Assembly (NCBI GenBank): GCA_031551255.1
Contig: JAVBNW010000046.1
Span: 1 to 41,373 of the forward strand
Length of the DNA stretch: 41,373 bases
Source of the DNA: JAVBNW01 sp031551255
GTDB lineage: Bacteria; Bacillota; Clostridia; Christensenellales; UBA1750
Direction of reading: 5' to 3'
Each line of letters opens with the position of its first letter. Position 1 is the stretch's first letter. Below are positions 24,999 to 32,513 of the stretch, one piece after another. Position numbers and translations under genes: made by a program. The notes under the pieces were generated by a model, which ran no database searches, had not been told where the DNA came from, and saw nothing but the letters and a program-made list of their open reading frames with translations.

Positions 24999-25736
24999 TC
25001 ACGCCGCCGGAAAGAACCCCGCCAGCCACCTTGCGAACGCTTCCCACACCGTAGGGTACGCATCCACGATCGCGCGGTACACCGTATCCCGCGTCGCCTC
25101 CGCCGATGATATAGCGTGCGCCCCGCTCGCCGCGGAACCGACAGCCACCGTGCCGGTAGCGGAGGCGCCGATGGCTATCTTGCCGACGGCAGCCGCGCCG
25201 ACGGCGAGTTTTCCAATCGCGACGCCCCCGGCGGCGCACAGGCCGACGGCGCAGCCACCCAATGCAACGCCCCCAATGGAAAGCCCGCCCAGCGCAAAGA
25301 GCAGCCCCATGCATACCCCTCCCAGCGCGATGCCGCCCACCGCGACGCCCCCTATCGCCACGATGCCGACGGCGACGTTGCCGATCGCCACAATGCCCTT
25401 GGCGACCCGCACGCGATAGCGGCCCATACAGATGTGCACAAGCGGGATTCCAAAGAGCGTTAGGCGGCTCTTATACTCGTAGTCGCGCGCGAATGCCGCC
25501 TCCTCCCTTGCGCGCGCGAGCTCGCGCACGAGGTCTTCGCGCTCGGCATACAGCCCGTTTGTCAGTTCCGCGGCCAGTTCCGCAGGCGGCCCCATGCTCC
25601 TGACGGCCGCCGCCTCTCCGCCGCTAAGCGCCGCCTCGGAAATATGCGTAAGAAGATCATCCCTGAGTCGCCGCTTTGTTGCCTCGTCGGCGGGAATGTG
25701 CGAAAGCACCTCGTCGACATACTCTTGTGCCCTCAT
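24999..25736 (-). CDS. HAAS-domain protein with glycine-rich pentapeptide repeats
   Basis: A 245-residue protein of unknown biochemical role. The N-terminal ~70 residues (YVDEVLSHIPADEATKRRLRDDL, then SGGEAAAVRSMGPPAELAAE) look like the HAAS/DUF1700 signalling domain paired with PadR regulators. From about residue 105 to 215 comes a run of ~19 pentapeptides of the form [V/I]A[V/I/L]GG (e.g. VAVGGIALGG), followed by a short amphipathic end. The repeat is hydrophobic and could be a solenoid or membrane-inserted. The start at 25736 has GGGGGG 8 bases upstream; the ATG at 25742 overlaps the PadR stop (ATGA) and may be used instead. Coupled expression with the PadR gene is evident. Confidence 0.7.
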   Translation of the reverse strand: MRAQEYVDEVLSHIPADEATKRRLRDDLLTHISEAALSGGEAAAVRSMGPPAELAAELTNGLYAEREDLVRELARAREEAAFARDYEYKSRLTLFGIPLVHICMGRYRVRVAKGIVAIGNVAVGIVAIGGVAVGGIALGGVCMGLLFALGGLSIGGVALGGCAVGLCAAGGVAIGKLAVGAAAVGKIAIGASATGTVAVGSAASGAHAISSAEATRDTVYRAIVDAYPTVWEAFARWLAGFFPAA

Positions 25737-25738
25737 CG

Positions 25739-26077
25739 TCATAACCCCCCCATAACTTTGTCGATCGCCTGAAAGAGTGCGCGAATCTCGGTTTCGGCCG
25801 CGAGGAGGTGCTCGCGCCCCCGATCCGTAATCGTGTAGTACTTGCGCGGAACGCCGCGCTTGCCGCGCATATCCTCCCACAGGCTTTCGATGAGGCCCGC
25901 ATCTTCCAGCCGGTAGAGCACCGGGTATAGCGTGCCTTCCTTCATCGCAAAATAGCCGCCGGAGCTTTCATCGAGCGCGGCCATGAGCTCATAGCCATAC
26001 ACCGTCTTTTCCTGCATGAGCTTGAGCAGAAGGATATCTAAAAACCCTTTTTTAAGCTGTCTGCTGACGTCTTCCAT
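25739..26077 (-). CDS. PadR-family transcriptional regulator
   Basis: A 112-residue winged-helix repressor of the PadR type: LKKGFLDILLLKLMQEKTVYGYEL, GGYFAMKEGTLYPVLYRLEDAGLI, GVPRKYYTITDRGREHL. These proteins often repress their own operon and respond to stress or drugs. The start is uncertain: the conserved part begins MEDVSRQLKKG (26077), but GTG/ATG codons at 26092 and 26089 are in frame. It is translationally coupled to the HAAS gene, forming the common PadR-HAAS pair. The promoter at 26117-26145 carries a palindrome likely to be its operator. Confidence 0.88.
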   Translation of the reverse strand: MEDVSRQLKKGFLDILLLKLMQEKTVYGYELMAALDESSGGYFAMKEGTLYPVLYRLEDAGLIESLWEDMRGKRGVPRKYYTITDRGREHLLAAETEIRALFQAIDKVMGGL

Positions 26078-26111
26078 AACGCATACCATCACCCATTATT
26101 TTGTAATACAA

Positions 26112-26145
26112 AGTATATACTACTAAAAAGACGGGGCCATGTCAA
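26112..26145 (-). promoter_or_regulatory. PadR promoter with palindromic operator
   Basis: On the minus strand, TTGACA (26140-26145), exactly 17 bases, TAGTAT (26117-26122). The perfect palindrome AGTATATACT (26112-26121) overlaps the -10. PadR proteins commonly bind such AT-rich palindromes to repress themselves. The TTGACA lies in the loop of the terminator at 26125-26153. Confidence 0.6.
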
Positions 26146-26153
26146 GCCCCGTC
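26125..26153 (-). terminator. Terminator of the superoxide dismutase gene
   Basis: On the minus strand, stem GACGGGGC / GCCCCGTC with loop TTGACATG, followed by TTTTTAG. It is about 60 bp after the stop at 26214 and overlaps the PadR promoter. Confidence 0.8.
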
Positions 26154-26213
26154 CAGCTTTTCAAAAAATATGGCGATCATTTTTATGAATGAAATTGCGC
26201 AAACAACGGCGCG

Positions 26214-26831
26214 CTACCCGAGCATGGCCATCTTGCCCTGCATCGCAGCCTGTACGCGCTGTTCCACATCCGTCCAGTTGATCAGCTGCCACCAGGCCTT
26301 GGTATATTCCGCTCTGTTGGTGCCGTAGTCCAAAAGGTAAGCATGTTCCCATACATCCAGCACAAGGATGGGGATGATGCCCCAAATGGTTTTGTTGTTG
26401 TGCTCTTCGCATTGGAGGATATACGGCCTGGATGTCGCCGGCAGATAGCCCATCACCGCCCAGCCCGGCCCCTCTACCGCGTTGGCCGCCGCCAGAAAGG
26501 CGTTTTGGAAGGAAGCGACATCCGGATAGAGCGAGGAAATCATCGTTCGGGTGGAATCGCCGGGAGAGCCGCCCTTGCCGGGGGACGTCATGTTGGCAAA
26601 GTAGATGTTGTGCAGCACGTAGCCCGAGCCTTGGAACGACAGCGAGCGCAGCTGCTCGCGCAACGGCATGGCGCCCTGCGCCACCGCGTTCGGAACTCCG
26701 GTCTGCAAGGCGGGAAACTGCTGGGCATAGCCGGCCGCGAGGGCGTCGTGCATCGTCATGGTCTGCTCCGAGATAACCGGTTCGAGGGCGTTAGGCGCAT
26801 AAGGCAACGGAAAGGGCAACGTTTGGCTCAT
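26214..26831 (-). CDS. Iron/manganese superoxide dismutase-like protein, divergent
   Basis: A 205-residue member of the Fe/Mn SOD family, which dismutates superoxide. The four metal-ligand positions are all present: His in TMTMHDALA, His in YVLHNIYFANM, and Asp and His in LVLDVWEHAYLLDYG. The second-shell part of helix 1, normally HHxxHHxxY, is changed (MHDALAAGYAQQF), and the N-terminal half is divergent. The C-terminal end (TKAWWQLINWTDVEQRV) is normal. The start has GGAGGTG about 7 bases upstream. Activity may be altered, but the fold assignment is solid. A terminator follows. Confidence 0.82.
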   Translation of the reverse strand: MSQTLPFPLPYAPNALEPVISEQTMTMHDALAAGYAQQFPALQTGVPNAVAQGAMPLREQLRSLSFQGSGYVLHNIYFANMTSPGKGGSPGDSTRTMISSLYPDVASFQNAFLAAANAVEGPGWAVMGYLPATSRPYILQCEEHNNKTIWGIIPILVLDVWEHAYLLDYGTNRAEYTKAWWQLINWTDVEQRVQAAMQGKMAMLG

Positions 26832-27021
26832 AAAAAACACCTCCGTTGGCATGCATACGCGCTTTACCTGTCGCAAAGACCCCTATGCGCGCGCCGCGCG
26901 ATAAAAAAGGCTCTTATGTGGAAGAAATCCACGAAATATGAGAGAATGCATAGTGTCAAACAATATGACAGGCCTATGTCAGGTTATGTGGTATATGGTG
27001 AAGCCAGAAAGGAGATTGAGC

Positions 27022-27771
27022 ATGTACCATTTCCATGCGGATGACGGAAGAATTTTAACGCCTCCAAAGGAGTTGGAACCGCAACTAAAAGGTGCTTTCC
27101 CGGCCTTTTCCACATTGCTTGGACATATCCGCTTTTTCTATATGGCGGATGAAATCTGGGATGGGAAATCCTCGCTCGTTTTCATCGCGGACGACGAGCG
27201 GCTGGCCGCCGTAACGCTTGACGACGGCTTTTTCCATATGCAAATCGCGCATGATGGTTTTTTAATCACGGACGAAACCCCGCTCGAGAATGTGTTTGAG
27301 GCATTGCGGGAAACCGCGTCTTCCGCTCGGCGCCGCCCGTTTGAGCAGCTCACCGTCAACCGGAACGATCCGGATGAATATCCCTGCGGTTATCGGTGCG
27401 ATATGTGCCTTGTCAATAAAAAGTATAACCAAAACGATCTGTCGGGAAGCGAGAAGTTCGGCGTGCTAAATTGGGTATGCTATCACGAATGCGTTCCCAA
27501 TGTAAATGTAGAGCGGAGCGATCACAACACATTCGTGTGCCCGGGCTGTGAAGCAAGCAGGGAGAAGCGCAATTGCCGCTACTATTATTGCCCTACGGAA
27601 AAAGGATATGCCAATTGTGTGGAATGCGGAGAATATCATACATGCGACGTCCACCGCAACAGCCATTATCCGGGTCAGTGCAATTTGGGAATCACCGCCC
27701 GTGAAGTTACGGAACTGGTGATTCCTTATTGCGTAAAAGAACGGCTTGACACCTTGCGGAAAAAGATGTAG
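27022..27771 (+). CDS. DUF3788-like / cysteine-rich DUF3795-like two-part protein
   Basis: A 249-residue protein. The first ~105 residues (ILTPPKELEPQLKGAFPAFS, SLVFIADDERLAAVTLDDGFFHMQI) resemble DUF3788. The rest is rich in cysteine, with CGYRCDMCLVNK, VCPGCEASREKRNCRYYYC and CVECGEYHTCDVH, as in DUF3795-type proteins, and is likely a metal or Fe-S site. The function is unknown. The start has AAAGGAGA about 8 bases upstream. It lies between two genes of unrelated function, with no operon partner. AT-richer codon use than the preceding genes may mark it as acquired. Confidence 0.6.
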   Translation: MYHFHADDGRILTPPKELEPQLKGAFPAFSTLLGHIRFFYMADEIWDGKSSLVFIADDERLAAVTLDDGFFHMQIAHDGFLITDETPLENVFEALRETASSARRRPFEQLTVNRNDPDEYPCGYRCDMCLVNKKYNQNDLSGSEKFGVLNWVCYHECVPNVNVERSDHNTFVCPGCEASREKRNCRYYYCPTEKGYANCVECGEYHTCDVHRNSHYPGQCNLGITAREVTELVIPYCVKERLDTLRKKM

Positions 27772-27864
27772 GTTGGCCCCGCGCTTTTACTATCACATTC
27801 GAGCCATACCGGACGATGTCGCCGTTTCCATCGCATGAAGATCGAACATAAGGGAGGAAGACGC

Positions 27865-28668
27865 ATGCTTGAAATGCCCGAAGCCATCACCATCGCGCGC
27901 CAACTCAACGAAAAGGTCGTAGGAAAAGTCATCGCACAGGCGCTTGAAAACACGGGCAACGACCGCACAAGCCAATACTTCGCCACTTTGCCCGGAAAAA
28001 CGATCGACGGCGCGTTAAGCTTTGGCGGACAGCCCGAAATCCATGTAGGAAACCTCGTGATGTCCGTCAACGACGGCGTCAACATCAGGTACTATCCCCC
28101 CGAAAAAAAGCGTCCGGAAAAATATCTGCTCATCCTGGAGCTTGCGGACGGCGACGCCGTGGTGTACACCGTGCAGATGTACGGCGGCCTACAGTGTTTT
28201 CCCGTCGGAACCAACGATAACTTCTTTTATGTGGTTGCGAAGGAAAAGCCATCGCCTCTGACGGATGCGTTCGATCTGCCCTATTTCTTATCGCTGCTCA
28301 CGCAGGATGCAAAAAAGCTATCCGCAAAGGCTTTCTTAGCAACCGAACAGCGGATACCGGGCCTGGGAAATGGGGCGCTGCAAGATATTCTTTGGGAAGC
28401 GAAGATCCATCCAAAAAAGAAAATGGGCTCGTTGTCCGACGGCGAACTCCGTGCGATGTTCAGCGCGGTAAAATTTGTGATGTCCGCAATGACGGAAAAG
28501 GGAGGCCGCGATACGGAAAAGGATCTGTTTGGGAACTGGGGCGGCTATGCTACGGTCATGAGCAAAAAGACCGTCGGCAAGCCGTGCCCGGCTTGTGGAA
28601 ACGCCGTCGAGCGGATGGCCTATATGGGCGGCAATGTATACGTTTGTGAAACCTGCCAGAAAAAATAA
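27865..28668 (+). CDS. Fpg/Nei-family DNA glycosylase-like protein
   Basis: A 267-residue protein with the H2TH core of the formamidopyrimidine-DNA glycosylase family (IPGLGNGALQDILWEAKIHPKKK) and a C-terminal CxxC...CxxC zinc finger (PCPACGNAVERM ... YVCETCQKK). Family members remove oxidised bases using the N-terminal proline as nucleophile (mature P-E-). Here the start with the good ribosome binding site (AGGGAGGA, spacing 6) gives MLEMPEAI, placing the proline at residue 5; a start at 27874 would restore M-P-E but has poor spacing. I recall clostridial relatives also beginning this way. Lyase activity is uncertain. Confidence 0.75.
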   Translation: MLEMPEAITIARQLNEKVVGKVIAQALENTGNDRTSQYFATLPGKTIDGALSFGGQPEIHVGNLVMSVNDGVNIRYYPPEKKRPEKYLLILELADGDAVVYTVQMYGGLQCFPVGTNDNFFYVVAKEKPSPLTDAFDLPYFLSLLTQDAKKLSAKAFLATEQRIPGLGNGALQDILWEAKIHPKKKMGSLSDGELRAMFSAVKFVMSAMTEKGGRDTEKDLFGNWGGYATVMSKKTVGKPCPACGNAVERMAYMGGNVYVCETCQKK

Positions 28669-28749
28669 GCGAATGCGCAGCCTTTTGATGAAGGCGATCG
28701 GCGCTTTGCGATTTTGAGGTTTCATGGTATGCTTTTCTCATCATACGAT

Positions 28750-28846
28750 TGGACTCCTTGCGAAACTAAGAATAGAGAAAGAGAAAGAGAAAATAGCGCC
28801 GGGCGAGGAAATATTGACGCGTTTTGAAGTTTCGCGAAAGGCCTAA
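28750..28846. repeat. Palindromic MITE-like element, copy 2 (GCGAAACT ends)
   Basis: About 97 bp, with left end ACTCCTTGCGAAACTAAG and right end, inverted, TTAGGCCTTTCGCGAAACTT. The inner part (GAGAAAATAGCGCCGGGCGA) resembles 7369-7386 of copy 1. It is shorter and its arms pair less fully. It ends 22 bp before the TIR-protein start at 28869 and may supply or disturb its leader. Confidence 0.65.
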
Positions 28847-28868
28847 TATCGGTTGGCGGGGTGGGCGC

Positions 28869-30071
28869 ATGACGTACGACGTGTTTTTATCGTACCGCCG
28901 CGACGGGGGCGAGTACACCGCGCGCATCCTGCGCGACCGCCTTGAAGACATGGGCTACCGCGTGTTCTTCGACGTGGAATCGCTGCGGGCGGGGGATTTT
29001 AACGTCAAGCTATACTCCGTTATCGAGGAATGCAAAGATTTCATCATCGTGCTGTCGCCCGGCGGGCTCGATCGTTGCGCCAACGAAGGCGACTGGGTGC
29101 GGCTGGAGATCGCGCACGCACTGAAGAACGGGCGCAACATCGTGCCGGTGATGCTGCGCGGCTTTAGCTTCCCCGATGCGCTCCCCGAAGATATCGACGC
29201 GCTGCGCTACAAAAACGCGCTGGAGGCCAATTCCGAGTTCTTCGACGCGTTCATCGCAAAGCTTAAAACCTTTTTAACCGCCAAGCCCGGCCCTTTGCGC
29301 CGCATTGCGCAAAACAAGGCCGTGCGGCGCGCGCTGCCCATGTTTGCGCTGGCGCTGCTGATAGGGCTCGGCAGCCTGGCCGCCTATCTCACTTTCGGGC
29401 TTGGAGGCGGCAAGTATCCTTCCACCGATTCGGAAAAAAACCTGTGCGGCGAAGTGATCGACTATGTGCTTGCAAACAACATGCTGGCCGATGAAATCGC
29501 GGTAAATCTGAGCAATGCGATCGAAACCACGCGCCGCACCCTAGATGAGAAGAAAGAAGACGACGGCACGGCTGCCTTTTACCTGGATGCCGTCCGTCAG
29601 TCCATCGAGGCGGTCGACGTCTCCGCCGCCGCGCCCGGCGAAGCCCTGCTAAGCAAGCTTGACGACTCGCCCTTTTCCAAAGGCGACATTGTCAAGCTGA
29701 ACGAATTCGTCGCGCTGATCAAAGCCGACGCGTTAAACGCCGTGACCGATCTTGGCAACCTTATCAATCCGGCCTTTGCGTACAGCGAACAAAGGCTTTC
29801 CCGCACGATGAGCTTCCGGCAGGCGATGTACGAATACCAAACCAAGGATGTGGTTCTGCGCACGAACCTAATCCTCCTTCCCATCCGCAAAAGCTATCAA
29901 AAGCGCGAGGATTTCCTTCAATATGTCGCGCCGAACCTCGTCCGGCTTCCGTACCAGGGTTATTCGTGGACGACAAGCGAAAAGGAGATCGGCGCGCGGA
30001 TGGAGAAAAGCGCAAATGAGCTGGAAGTCGCGGCAGGCGATCTGATCCTCGCGCTTTCGGAAGCTCCTTAA
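28869..30071 (+). CDS. TIR-domain membrane protein
   Basis: A 400-residue protein. Residues 1-135 are a TIR domain: YDVFLSYRRDGGEYTARILRD, VFFDVESLRAGDFN, and GDWVRLEIAHAL with Glu80 in the position of the catalytic NADase glutamate. Residues ~155-177 (LPMFALALLIGLGSLAAYLT) form one membrane helix. The remaining ~220 residues are mostly helical and unknown. The start has GGCGGGGTGGG upstream, and the next in-frame start upstream lies inside the repeat at 28750. TIR domains bind or cleave NAD and may act in stress or defence. No antiphage partner genes are next to it, so its role is open. Confidence 0.75.
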   Translation: MTYDVFLSYRRDGGEYTARILRDRLEDMGYRVFFDVESLRAGDFNVKLYSVIEECKDFIIVLSPGGLDRCANEGDWVRLEIAHALKNGRNIVPVMLRGFSFPDALPEDIDALRYKNALEANSEFFDAFIAKLKTFLTAKPGPLRRIAQNKAVRRALPMFALALLIGLGSLAAYLTFGLGGGKYPSTDSEKNLCGEVIDYVLANNMLADEIAVNLSNAIETTRRTLDEKKEDDGTAAFYLDAVRQSIEAVDVSAAAPGEALLSKLDDSPFSKGDIVKLNEFVALIKADALNAVTDLGNLINPAFAYSEQRLSRTMSFRQAMYEYQTKDVVLRTNLILLPIRKSYQKREDFLQYVAPNLVRLPYQGYSWTTSEKEIGARMEKSANELEVAAGDLILALSEAP

Positions 30072-30194
30072 GGCTCGCCTTGGCATCCTATGCGCTGCCA
30101 TTGCGGGCGCTTATTTTAGTACGGAATGCTCCTAGCGCATAATTCGCCTCATCCATCACACAATGATGGCAAACGATCTAAGGAGGCGAAGATC

Positions 30195-30341
30195 ATGGCC
30201 AACGCGACTTGCGCCGCATGCAACGGCGTATACGACACCCGCTCGATGCGGGCATGTCCCAATTGCATGGAGTATTTATGCGTGCAATGCGGCGATGAGC
30301 ATATGGGGCACTGCCCCCAATGCGACGTGGACGACGAGTAG
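30195..30341 (+). CDS. Small cysteine-rich zinc-binding protein (48 aa)
   Basis: A 48-residue protein with four CxxC pairs (C6/C9, C21/C24, C29/C32, C40/C43) and two histidines between the last pairs (HMGHC), enough for two zinc sites of RING or treble-clef type. It starts after a perfect AGGAGG (30181-30186), which strongly supports translation. The function is unknown. The sequence ends with an acidic tail. It sits between the TIR protein and the kinase-like gene, with its own terminator at 30373. Confidence 0.7.
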   Translation: MANATCAACNGVYDTRSMRACPNCMEYLCVQCGDEHMGHCPQCDVDDE

Positions 30342-30372
30342 GGGGCAAGCCACTCAAAAGGCGCCACGCCCC

Positions 30373-30423
30373 GGCCTCTTAGGCGAACCGCCGATTATGC
30401 GCGCTTGCCTAAGGGGCCTTTGT
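30373..30423 (+). terminator. Terminator after the small zinc protein
   Basis: A 12-bp stem, GGCCTCTTAGGC / GCCTAAGGGGCC (one T-G pair), with a 22-base loop, followed by TTTGTGT. It starts 31 bp after the stop at 30341. Confidence 0.65.
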
Positions 30424-30454
30424 GTATATCGAACCACTCTATGAGTGCGATGCC

Positions 30455-30483
30455 TTTACGCCGCGGCGCGCCGATGCTACAAT
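30455..30483 (+). promoter_or_regulatory. Promoter of the glutamate-5-kinase-like gene
   Basis: TTTACG (30455-30460), a 17-base spacer, and TACAAT (30478-30483), about 38 bp before the start at 30522, which has an AAAGGGG ribosome binding site. Confidence 0.55.
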
Positions 30484-30521
30484 GATTCATACGGAACACC
30501 GATATGTAAAGGGGTGCCCTT

Positions 30522-31355
30522 ATGGCGGACGGCTTCGATTTGGTGATCAAAATCGGCTCTATGGCGATGATCCGCAAGCAGGATAACGACATCGACTACA
30601 ATATTTTATCGCGGCTGAGCGCCGAGCTGCGTCCAGGCGTCGCGCTGGTAAGCTCCGGCGCAGCGGAAATCGGTAGACTCGATCACGTCAAGCGCATGGG
30701 AGCGGAGCTTATTGGCGACCCCGACGAGACAAAGACCGATTATTCCGCGCAGGGCCAAGCCATTTTGATGGCCCAATACCGGCAGTTTATCCGGCCGGAA
30801 TACGGCGTTCGACAGCTACTGGTAGAGCACACGCATTTTAACGAGCCGCAAAAGCGCGAGCACATCCGCAGGTTTTTAATGCGCACCGCCGCGCAGAGGG
30901 CGGTGCCGATCATCAACTACAACGATCCGGTGTCCGCCGAGGAGAACCGCAAGTTCGAATTGATGGCGCTTCGGCAAAACGCGGCGGCCACGGTAGTGGA
31001 ATGCGTGGATAACGACGAGACCGCCGCGGTGATCGCGGCGCTGATCGGCGCGAAGGTTCTGGTGAATCTAACCTCTGCCGAGGGCATTTACCAAAACGCA
31101 TCCGATTTTTCTACGTCGGTGCCGTTTGTAGGCGGGGCCACGCCTGACGAGCTGGAGGAAAACATCCGCGCGCTTATGGCATCCTGCGTGGGTGCGAGCC
31201 GCGCGGGCGCGCAGGGCATGCGGGCGAAGCTCGAATATGCCATCGCACCGGCGAGGGCGGGTACGGTGGTCATCATCGGGCATTCGCGCCACAGGGTTTC
31301 CGATTTGGTGAGCGGACAAGCCCCCTGCACCCGCATCGCGCTGAGCGGGCGGTAA
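30522..31355 (+). CDS. Glutamate 5-kinase-like amino-acid kinase (no PUA domain)
   Basis: A 277-residue member of the amino-acid kinase fold. The nucleotide- and substrate-binding motifs match ProB: VIKIGSMAMI, ALVSSGAAEIG, AVPIINYNDPVSAEE (ProB has NEND), and VDNDETAAVIAALIGAKVLVNLTSAEGIY. ProB catalyses the first step of proline synthesis. This protein lacks the C-terminal PUA domain of long ProB proteins; PUA-less kinases are also known. It is not next to proA, and the pattern is diverged, so a different substrate is possible. It follows a promoter at 30455. Confidence 0.7.
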   Translation: MADGFDLVIKIGSMAMIRKQDNDIDYNILSRLSAELRPGVALVSSGAAEIGRLDHVKRMGAELIGDPDETKTDYSAQGQAILMAQYRQFIRPEYGVRQLLVEHTHFNEPQKREHIRRFLMRTAAQRAVPIINYNDPVSAEENRKFELMALRQNAAATVVECVDNDETAAVIAALIGAKVLVNLTSAEGIYQNASDFSTSVPFVGGATPDELEENIRALMASCVGASRAGAQGMRAKLEYAIAPARAGTVVIIGHSRHRVSDLVSGQAPCTRIALSGR

Positions 31356-31397
31356 ACATCACTGCTGCTTATATGTATACCCAAGGGAGGAGAGACC

Positions 31398-32492
31398 ATG
31401 AAAACCCTTCGCATCGGCGTCGTGGGCTTCGCGCACATGCACGTTCTGCACCTGGTGGATACGTTTGTGGAATTAAACGACAAAGCGACCTTCACCGGCC
31501 TATTCGATCCGCCGCCCGATGTGCCCACCCTGACGAACCAGAGCGCCAACCGCCACCAAAACATCGCGGCCGTCGCCGAAAAGACCGGGGCCGCCGTGCT
31601 TAATTCAGTGGATGCGGTACTTGGTACCCGGCCCGACCTTGTGATCGTGTGCTGCGAAAACGCGCGCCACGCGGAAGTCTGCTCGAAAATTCTGCTGGCG
31701 GGCGTTCACGTGCTGGTGGAAAAGCCGATGGCCGTCACCATGCAGCAGGCCTTGGCGATGCAGCGCGCCGCTTATCTTGGGAACGCAAAGTTGATCGTCA
31801 ACTGGCCAAGCACCTGGATGCCCGCCGTGCGCACCGCCGAGCGCCTCGTGCGCGAGGGGATGATCGGCAGGCCGTTTCGGTTTCACTACCGCAACTACTC
31901 GTCGCTGGGTCCGTTTACGTATGGCCAAAGCCTTACGGAGCTTGAAAAATCCGTAGAGTGGTGGCACCGCGACGCGCCTGGCGGCGGGGCGACGATGGAT
32001 TACTGCTGCTACGGCGCGTGCCTGGCGCGCTGGTTTCTCGGCGAAGACCCCGTGGCGGCGTTTGGCCTGCGCGCAAACTTCGGCCACCAGTTTTCCGCCG
32101 CCGACGACTACGGCGCCATCACCGCCCAGTTTCCCGGCGCGGTGGCGATCGTGGAGGGCTCGTGGACGACCGTGCACCCCGGAACCCCCAACGGCCCGAT
32201 CGTATCCGGCCTAAGCGGCACACTGGTCGCCGAGGACGACCGGGTGCTGGTGTATAAAAACTATCATTCCAAGGAGCCGCCCCTGATCGTCCCCGCCGAC
32301 CCTCTGCCCGCCGAGCGCGAAACCATCGGCAAAGAGGTGCTTCATCACCTTGCGACCGGCGAGCCGCTGCACCCGACGTTGGATACCCAAGTCAACCTCG
32401 GGGCGATGATGGTGCTGGACGCGGGCATACGCTCGTCTAAATCCCGCAAGCAGGAGCTGGCGGGGAGCGCTGTGTACACAATCGGAGAATAG
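31398..32492 (+). CDS. Gfo/Idh/MocA-family oxidoreductase
   Basis: A 364-residue NAD(P)-dependent dehydrogenase. The N-terminal Rossmann domain (LRIGVVGFAHMHVLHLVD) is followed by the conserved EKP (VLVEKPMAVTMQQALAMQRA). The substrate domain has GGGATMDYCCYGACLARWFLG (usual pattern GGG-x-DxxxH-x-D, here with a Tyr in place of His). The usual targets are sugars or inositols; the substrate cannot be told. The start has GGGAGGAG upstream. The following methyltransferase gene starts 21 bp after it and is likely in the same operon. Confidence 0.85.
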   Translation: MKTLRIGVVGFAHMHVLHLVDTFVELNDKATFTGLFDPPPDVPTLTNQSANRHQNIAAVAEKTGAAVLNSVDAVLGTRPDLVIVCCENARHAEVCSKILLAGVHVLVEKPMAVTMQQALAMQRAAYLGNAKLIVNWPSTWMPAVRTAERLVREGMIGRPFRFHYRNYSSLGPFTYGQSLTELEKSVEWWHRDAPGGGATMDYCCYGACLARWFLGEDPVAAFGLRANFGHQFSAADDYGAITAQFPGAVAIVEGSWTTVHPGTPNGPIVSGLSGTLVAEDDRVLVYKNYHSKEPPLIVPADPLPAERETIGKEVLHHLATGEPLHPTLDTQVNLGAMMVLDAGIRSSKSRKQELAGSAVYTIGE

Positions 32493-32513
32493 TCCGTTCA
32501 AGGAGATCAAGAT

